Source: Pseudomonadota bacterium (lineage in GTDB: Bacteria > Pseudomonadota > Gammaproteobacteria > Halothiobacillales > Halothiobacillaceae). From it: DNA of 11,056 nucleotides. The notes beneath the pieces were generated by a model. The model worked only from the letters and a program-made list of their open reading frames with translations. It was not told the DNA's origin and did not search any database. Location of the stretch: NCBI GenBank assembly GCA_021795795.1, contig JAJYPA010000248.1, positions 1 to 11,056 of the forward strand, in the 5' to 3' direction. Below, in pieces: positions 7,075 through 11,056 of the stretch. Position 1 is the first letter of the stretch. Each line of letters begins with the position of its first letter. Position numbers and translations under genes: made by a program.

Positions 7075-8421
7075 ATGCCCCTCTTCAATCGGTTTCTGCT
7101 GCAGCCCGCCGAGGAACGCCTCGCGAACTTGCCCTTACCGTGCTCCGTCCAACTTCCTGGCGGTCAGCGTATCGGTGCCGCCCAACCCCTGCTGCGTTTT
7201 ATCGTGCGCGATGTGCGCGCCTTCATGCACCTGGCCCAGGGTGCCATCGGCCGATTGGCAGAAGATTATGTCGAGGGCCGACTGGAGATTGAGGGCCGAC
7301 TGTGCGACTTGATGCTTGCCGCGCCCGCGCTGTTAGGCACTGATCCTACCCACGAATCCTCCAATATGTTCTCTCGCCTGCTCGGTCGCCTGCAGCGCAG
7401 CTTATGGGAGCGAAGCCACCACAGCCGTAGCAAAGACGCCGCGCAAGTGCAAAGCCACTACGACATCTCCGACGCCTTCTACGCGCTCTGGCTCGACCCC
7501 CGGCGCGTCTACTCCTGCGCCTACTTCCAAAGCCCCGACATGAGCCTGGCTCAAGCCCAGGAAGCCAAGCTCGACCACATCTGCAAAAAACTCCGGCTGC
7601 AGCCCGGTGAGCGCTTTATCGACATCGGTGCCGGCTGGGGCGGCCTGCTGCTGTGGGCCGCAGAACACTACGGTGTGCACGCTACTGGTATTACCCTCAG
7701 CAAAAACCAATACACCTATGTCAACCAGATCATCGAGTGTAAAGGGCTACAAGGCCGCGTACAAATGCTCTTGCAAGATTACTGCGATATGGACGAAAGC
7801 CAGCCCTACGACAAGGTGGCGTCGGTCGGCATGTGCGAACACGTCGGGCGACCCAATCTGCCGATATACTTCGCCAAGATCTACCGACTGCTCAAGCCCG
7901 GCGGTCTCGTGCTCAACCACGGCATTACTGCAGGCGGCACCGATAATCCCCAACTCGCCGGCGGCATGGGCGACTTTATCGAAAAATACATTTTCCCCGG
8001 AGGCCAACTCGTACACGCCAGCGTGATGCTCGAAGCCATGGCACGCGGCACGCTCGAAGCGCTGGACGCCGAATGCCTGCGCCCGCATTATGCCCAGACC
8101 CTGTGGCTCTGGCTCGACGCATTGGAAGCTCGTGAGAGGGAGGCCCGCGAGGTGCTGGGAGCGCATGCGGAGAAAATCCTGCGTGCCTTCCGGCTCTATC
8201 TGGCGGGTTCGGCCATGGGCTTCGAGCAGGGCTGGCTGTCGTTGTTCCAGATGCTGGGCTCGCGCCCTAACAGCGTGGTGGAGACGCGCGAGTCCAGCCC
8301 GGCCAAGCTGCGCGCAGTGCAATGCGGCTATCCGTTCAATCGTGAGTACATGTATACCAAGGCGGATGGCTCTGCGGAGCACTCCTTGTCATCAAACGCC
8401 GCACGCACAACCCTTGCCTAA
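7075..8421 (+). CDS. cfa: Cyclopropane-fatty-acyl-phospholipid synthase
   Basis: The enzyme adds a methylene group from S-adenosylmethionine across the double bond of unsaturated acyl chains in membrane phospholipids, a common response to acid and other envelope stress. With the ATG at 7075 it has 448 residues; AAAGGA (7063-7068) lies 6 bases upstream, which favours this ATG over an in-frame TTG at 7057. The N-terminal domain (about 1-110) is followed by the family hallmark SHYDISDAFYALWLDPRRVY and SCAYF with Cys148, SAM motif I DIGAGWGG (183-190), MCEHVG with Glu255 (253-258), LNHGIT with His282, and HYAQT with Tyr339. These correspond to the bicarbonate- and substrate-binding residues of E. 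coli CFA synthase and mycobacterial CmaA1, so the active site looks intact. It is followed after 10 bases by a diiron protein gene, probably in the same transcript. The protein is somewhat longer than E. coli Cfa, with a short unrelated tail. Confidence 0.93.
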   Translation: MPLFNRFLLQPAEERLANLPLPCSVQLPGGQRIGAAQPLLRFIVRDVRAFMHLAQGAIGRLAEDYVEGRLEIEGRLCDLMLAAPALLGTDPTHESSNMFSRLLGRLQRSLWERSHHSRSKDAAQVQSHYDISDAFYALWLDPRRVYSCAYFQSPDMSLAQAQEAKLDHICKKLRLQPGERFIDIGAGWGGLLLWAAEHYGVHATGITLSKNQYTYVNQIIECKGLQGRVQMLLQDYCDMDESQPYDKVASVGMCEHVGRPNLPIYFAKIYRLLKPGGLVLNHGITAGGTDNPQLAGGMGDFIEKYIFPGGQLVHASVMLEAMARGTLEALDAECLRPHYAQTLWLWLDALEAREREAREVLGAHAEKILRAFRLYLAGSAMGFEQGWLSLFQMLGSRPNSVVETRESSPAKLRAVQCGYPFNREYMYTKADGSAEHSLSSNAARTTLA

Positions 8422-8431
8422 GCTCTGCATC

Positions 8432-9031
8432 ATGGAGATAACCGATCGAACGTGCGCATTCCCCGTTCCCAATGCCAAAGGCGGAGGTCATGCGCCTATT
8501 CCATGGCGATTGCACTGGTCGTTTGAGGATCTGGATTTTTCCAAGATTGATCGCGAGCGCATCCAGGGCCGTGATGACCTTTTCTTGCTGGTGTGCAGCG
8601 CCTCCTTCTTGGAGAGCAGCTCAGAGACCTTTACACGCAATCTGCTGGACTACTTTACTGGCGATGATGAAGTTGGCGCATGGCTCACTACGGCTTGGGA
8701 GCCAGAGGAATTGCAATATGGTCGCGCCCTGAAAGCCTATGTGCAGCAGGTCTGGCCCGAGTTCGACTGGGACGGTGCCTACGCCGACTTCTTTGCCGAA
8801 TGCGCCAAGCTCTGTACCACCGACGCGTTGGAGCCCACACGCGGACAGGAAATGGTGGCGCGCTGCATCGTGGAGATGGGGACGACCACCTTCTACCAGG
8901 CGCTCAACGCCGTCTGCGAGGAGCCTGTGCTGCGCGATTTCACCTGTCGCATTCGCACTGACGAGGTGCAGCATTACAAGCACTTCTACCAGTACTTCCT
9001 GCGCTACCGGGAGCAGGAGCATCTTCACTGA
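8432..9031 (+). CDS. Ferritin-like diiron protein, possibly an acyl-chain oxidase or desaturase; cut short by an in-frame TGA
   Basis: A 199-residue product from the ATG at 8432 (weak ribosome site), 10 bases after cfa. It has the four-helix diiron pattern of ferritin-like and acyl-ACP-desaturase-like proteins: a possible first-helix ligand at Glu61 or Glu65, EPEELQYG (90-97), Glu148 in VEMGTTTFYQAL, and DEVQH (177-181) with Glu178 and His181. In acyl-ACP desaturases the first motif is EENRHG; here the His position is Tyr96, so the metal site may differ or be incomplete. Homologues as I remember them are about 290 residues and end in a basic segment like the one encoded just downstream in the same frame, so this is probably the N-terminal two thirds of a gene interrupted by TGA at 9029-9031. 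Its place after cfa suggests work on fatty acyl chains; that is inference. Confidence 0.75.
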   Translation: MEITDRTCAFPVPNAKGGGHAPIPWRLHWSFEDLDFSKIDRERIQGRDDLFLLVCSASFLESSSETFTRNLLDYFTGDDEVGAWLTTAWEPEELQYGRALKAYVQQVWPEFDWDGAYADFFAECAKLCTTDALEPTRGQEMVARCIVEMGTTTFYQALNAVCEEPVLRDFTCRIRTDEVQHYKHFYQYFLRYREQEHLH

Positions 9032-9040
9032 ATACAGGTC

Positions 9041-9313
9041 ATGGCTACCCTGTGGCGCCGGGCGGTTGAACTGCGTCAGAGTGATGCCAATGTTGCTTTG
9101 CGCCATGCCGCAGCTTGGCTCTTCCGGCGGGGTCGCAATCCTCCCGTTTCCGTTTCCCAGTCGGTCAAGCGGGTCTTTGCGCTGATGTTGACGCAGTACC
9201 CGATTGAGCTCGGTGTGCGCATGACAATCAAGCCATTGCTGCTTCTCGTGCACATTCAGCGCTGGATTGAGCGACCTTTGGCGGCTCTCGCGCGCCGGAC
9301 GCTGTTGAATTGA
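9041..9313 (+). CDS. In-frame continuation of the diiron protein (C-terminal segment, 90 residues)
   Basis: This frame is identical to that of the upstream diiron gene and is separated from it only by TGA-ATA-CAG-GTC. It opens MATLWRRAVELRQSDANVAL and contains QYPIELGVRMTIKPLLL followed by HIQRWIERPLAALARRTLLN. Basic tails of the form YP-x-E-x-x-x-RM-x-x-KP are, from memory, the normal C-terminus of this ferritin-like family, so the piece looks like the rest of one 293-codon gene rather than an independent gene. The ribosome site before the ATG at 9041 is poor (AGG only 3 bases away). It may be untranslated, restarted after the stop, or reached by read-through. The TGA could derive from CGA (Arg) by a single change. 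Confidence 0.6.
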   Translation: MATLWRRAVELRQSDANVALRHAAAWLFRRGRNPPVSVSQSVKRVFALMLTQYPIELGVRMTIKPLLLLVHIQRWIERPLAALARRTLLN

Positions 9314-9343
9314 ACAGACAATGTCCAGCCCATATCTGGCCTT

Positions 9344-9365
9344 ACCCCCGGAAAGCGGGGTTCTT
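9344..9365 (+). terminator. Possible terminator after the cfa/diiron operon
   Basis: The GC-rich hairpin CCCCG-GAAAG-CGGGG (9346-9360) is followed by TTCTT, 31 bases after the stop of the diiron continuation. The stem is only 5 bp, but all pairs are G-C. The T-run is interrupted, so termination would be partial. Confidence 0.4.
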
Positions 9366-9426
9366 CAGAAGCGCTGCACAGCGCCTAACAGCCGGTAACT
9401 CAAGCATCGCTGCGCGGCCTACTCCA

Positions 9427-9633
9427 GTGGATCGCATCATCTACATGCTGGCGGATGCCCTGGCCGCTGGGGAACGTATTGAGCTGCGTGGCTTCGCATC
9501 TTTCAGCCTATATTGACGTTTCCCCCAGCGGGGACGGAATCGCAGGACGGGTGAATCTGTGCCCGTGCCGCCCACAAAGGCGGTATATTTCAGAGCGTGC
9601 GCGGAACTACGTGCGCAGGTGGACCATTGCTGA
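9427..9633 (+). pseudogene. ihfB: Integration host factor beta-subunit-like relic with an internal TGA
   Basis: In one frame the sequence reads VDRIIYMLADALAAGERIEL and RGFASFSLY, then TGA (9514-9516), then [20 protein letters not shown] and KAVYFRACAELRAQVDHC, ending in TGA at 9631-9633. This matches the second half of IHF-beta ([45 protein letters not shown]). The expected N-terminal helix (about 35 residues) is not clear in this frame; a weak trace (PVTQASLRGLL) may exist in another frame around 9385-9420. The DNA-intercalating proline of the GRNPKTG loop is replaced (GRNRRTG). The lost proline, the stop codon and the damaged N-terminus all suggest a dead extra copy rather than the cell's working ihfB. 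It lies between the diiron gene and the hpnM-like gene without any of the usual ihfB neighbours. Confidence 0.75.
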
Positions 9634-9692
9634 GCGTCCGTATTTTCAGGATGTAAAACCGTCACCGGCTTCAACGCTGGTACGCCGGGATA

Positions 9693-9708
9693 TGGAAATG
9701 CATTTCCA
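9693..9708. promoter_or_regulatory. 16-bp perfect palindrome over the -35 region, candidate operator
   Basis: TGGAAATGCATTTCCA is identical to its reverse complement over all 16 bases. Its right end covers the whole -35 hexamer (9703-9708) of the promoter for the MlaC/HpnM-like gene, a classical position for a dimeric repressor. It is the only perfect palindrome of this length I found in a promoter position in the window. The binding protein is unknown. Confidence 0.5.
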
Positions 9709-9731
9709 GGCGCTGGCCCGTGTCGTATACT
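9703..9731 (+). promoter_or_regulatory. Sigma70-type promoter of the MlaC/HpnM-like gene
   Basis: -35 TTTCCA (9703-9708), a 17-base spacer and -10 TATACT (9726-9731), matching the consensus at 4 and 5 of 6 positions. Transcription should start near 9738. A strong ribosome site AAGGAG (9743-9748) follows, 5 bases before the ATG. The leader is therefore only about 16 bases, leaving no room for a riboswitch. Confidence 0.6.
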
Positions 9732-9753
9732 TGATCCTATATAAGGAGCTTTC

Positions 9754-10416
9754 ATGTTTATGTCTGATCGGAAAGTAAAGATGGTTCTGTTGAATATGGC
9801 TATAGGCCTTCTTTCGACGAGTGCAAGTGTAGCTTGGGCTACTGGAATAACAACCAAATTGGTGGCAAACCCTGCTAGCGTTCCGCAAGAAGTGGTTACA
9901 CATCTGAATGATGCTTTAATTCAGTCTATGAAAAATGGGGGTTCTGGAAGTTATCAACAGCGTTACCAGATTCTTTATCCCGTTGTGACGAAGGTCTTTA
10001 ACTTTCCGGTTATGGCTCGCCTTACTCTGGGCACATCATGGAGTAAACTGACAGCCAGTCAGCAGCACCAGTTTATTAAAATACTTACGAAATATTCCGT
10101 GGCTAACTATGCGGCGCATTTTGATCATTACGCGGGGCAAGAATTTAGTTCACCGTCTTCCAAAAAACTAGAAAAAGGTCGTGTAATGGTCGTTAGCAAC
10201 CTCATTCCACAGGGCTGTGGTAAAAAAAATGAATTTGCCTACTTGCTCGAGAAGTCCAATGGGCAGTGGAAAATTTTAAACGTCAGCACCGATGGAGTTA
10301 GCAGTCTGGCTATGGAGAAATCAGAATTTACAGAAGCCATGAAATACGCAAATTACAACACCTTGATTAAAAAGCTTATGCAGAGCACTGCGGAGTTGGC
10401 AAAAGGATCGCAATAA
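9754..10416 (+). CDS. MlaC/Ttg2D-family periplasmic lipid-binding protein, HpnM-like
   Basis: A 220-residue secreted protein. AAGGAG 5 bases upstream fixes the ATG at 9754 (a second ATG at 9760 is too far). A Sec signal with a basic head (DRKVK), a hydrophobic core (about 10-22) and A27-W28-A29 should be cut after residue 29. The mature part shows the MlaC/Tol_Tol_Ttg2 fold: YQQRYQILYPVVTKVFNFPV, MARLTLGTSWSKLTASQQHQ FIK, YSVANYAAHF and WKILNVSTDGVSSLAMEKSEF. The VFNFPVMARLTLG and YSVANYA wording is closest to HpnM, the hopanoid-associated branch, from memory. Such proteins bind a lipid in the periplasm and pass it between membrane complexes. Here it stands alone, not in an mla or hpn operon, with its own promoter and palindrome. 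Its codons are clearly AT-richer than those of cfa upstream, hinting at a different origin. Confidence 0.85.
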   Translation: MFMSDRKVKMVLLNMAIGLLSTSASVAWATGITTKLVANPASVPQEVVTHLNDALIQSMKNGGSGSYQQRYQILYPVVTKVFNFPVMARLTLGTSWSKLTASQQHQFIKILTKYSVANYAAHFDHYAGQEFSSPSSKKLEKGRVMVVSNLIPQGCGKKNEFAYLLEKSNGQWKILNVSTDGVSSLAMEKSEFTEAMKYANYNTLIKKLMQSTAELAKGSQ

Positions 10417-10722
10417 GATAATTTTTCCGCCTTCTGGAAATGCTGTTTAGTGCCACGAATTATGGTTAAAATGGAAAAGTACGGTATTATTTTGAGAGCG
10501 GTCAGTGATAGTGATGGAGTTGGGAGCCTTTTTGGTCACGTAGCGTGAGGGGCGGTAGTCATGGCCCATCGTTTATTGTGATCATTATAACGGCTCCGTA
10601 TCGATCCTCTTGAAAATCAGATTGAAAGAAAGTTATGGTCTGTCTTCGGTTCAGAGAGAAGGTGGTGCATAACGGTGTTACATTTAGCACAGGGCGCAAA
10701 ATGGCAGGTCATAGTGACAGCC
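10417..10722. other. Intergenic stretch, no gene recognised
   Basis: About 306 bases between the HpnM-like gene and the zinc-ribbon gene. A weak hairpin (TTTCC-GCCTTCT-GGAAA, about 10427-10442) follows the HpnM-like stop but has no T-run after it. An imperfect palindrome TTAT-N2-TGATCA-N2-ATAA lies at 10573-10590 and could be part of a promoter or operator. The frame of the downstream gene stays open upstream to about 10660, so an earlier GTG start is possible. Nothing else was identified. Confidence 0.5.
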
Positions 10723-11056
10723 ATGGATCTGCAACTGGCGGAAGAAAGAAAGTCGAAAGGGTGCCCTTATTGTGGTGGCAAGCTGCATAGTGCCCGCTTT
10801 CCTCGACTGCTACGCGGTGAATCTGGGGACGCACCCATCTCGGTACATCGGCACAGCTTCTGCTGTGAAACCTGCCGAAAACGCGTAACACCGCCTTCGG
10901 TACGGTTCTTTGGCAGAAGACGATACGCAATGACCAGTATGCTGCTTATCTCCGTCCTGCAGCCTGGAAAGGCCAAGAAAGCCCAGCATGACAAATTGCG
11001 GTCCCTGCTGGGCATTTCCAAACGTACCCTGGCCAGATGGCGGCTATGGTGGCGTG
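10723..11056 (+). CDS. Zinc-ribbon plus helix-turn-helix protein, 3' end beyond the window
   Basis: At least 111 residues from the ATG at 10723 to the right edge. Residues C14-P-Y-C17 and C47-C48-x2-C51 form a zinc-ribbon pair, followed by RKRVTPPSVRFFGRRRY, a variant of a wording (CCxxCRxRxTPPSVRF-GRR) I have met in uncharacterised proteobacterial proteins beside transposases or integrases. A helix-turn-helix follows at about 90-110 (LRSLLGISKRTLARWRLWW). This suggests a DNA-binding role in a mobile element, but I cannot name the family. The start is uncertain: there is no good ribosome site, and in-frame GTG codons occur upstream (10714, 10675). The gene is cut by the window edge, so intactness is unknown. 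Confidence 0.6.
   Translation, partial: MDLQLAEERKSKGCPYCGGKLHSARFPRLLRGESGDAPISVHRHSFCCETCRKRVTPPSVRFFGRRRYAMTSMLLISVLQPGKAKKAQHDKLRSLLGISKRTLARWRLWWR

Noticed and set aside
7747..8382. Long minus-strand frames inside cfa (also 7402-7710)
   Set aside because: They are antisense to a gene with an intact, clearly recognised active site; GC-rich codons produce open shadows.
9310..9426. N-terminal extension of the IHF-beta frame back to a TTG
   Set aside because: The residues before VDRIIYML do not resemble IHF or HU, and the stretch contains the terminator-like hairpin, so it is probably not original coding sequence.

Overview
The window looks like a piece of a proteobacterial chromosome with a Gram-negative envelope. 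It carries a PqiABC-type trans-periplasmic lipid transport operon, a cyclopropane fatty acid synthase, and an MlaC/HpnM-type periplasmic lipid-binding protein. The gene set, the transposase remnants and the moderate base composition remind me of Acidithiobacillus or a related acidophile. That is an impression from the proteins, not a search result.

Left third (1-4967, all minus strand): a tightly packed operon read right to left as pqiA (3391-4659), pqiB (1734-3398), pqiC (1153-1737) and an MFS permease that runs off the left edge (start at 1156). Each junction overlaps by 4 to 8 bases, so the MFS gene is very likely made together with the lipid-transport machine. An unrecognised 100-codon frame (4665-4967) ends 5 bases before pqiA.

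Middle (about 4968-7000): a decayed accessory region. It holds an IS1595-family transposase relic broken by three frame changes and an amber codon, an orphan 123-aa hypothetical gene whose extended -10 box lies so close to its ATG that the mRNA may be leaderless, and a frameshifted N-terminal scrap of an IS21-family IstA. About 355 bases (5742-6096) hold nothing I recognise.

Right third, plus strand: cfa (7075-8421) is followed after 10 bases by a ferritin-like diiron protein (8432-9031). The frame of that protein continues past an in-frame TGA for another 93 codons (to 9313), and the continuation looks like its own C-terminal domain. Next comes an IHF-beta-like relic (9427-9633) that is also interrupted by one in-frame TGA. 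A well-formed promoter with a 16-bp perfect palindrome over its -35 box drives an AT-richer MlaC/HpnM-like gene (9754-10416). The right edge holds the start of a zinc-ribbon plus helix-turn-helix protein (10723 to the end), probably linked to a mobile element.

The common theme is membrane lipid: moving it across the periplasm (PqiABC, MlaC/HpnM) and modifying its acyl chains (CFA synthase with a diiron partner). The most interesting points are the cfa/diiron pair with an altered metal-ligand motif, the two neighbouring in-frame TGA codons, and the palindromic operator candidate. No tRNA, rRNA or CRISPR array was seen.
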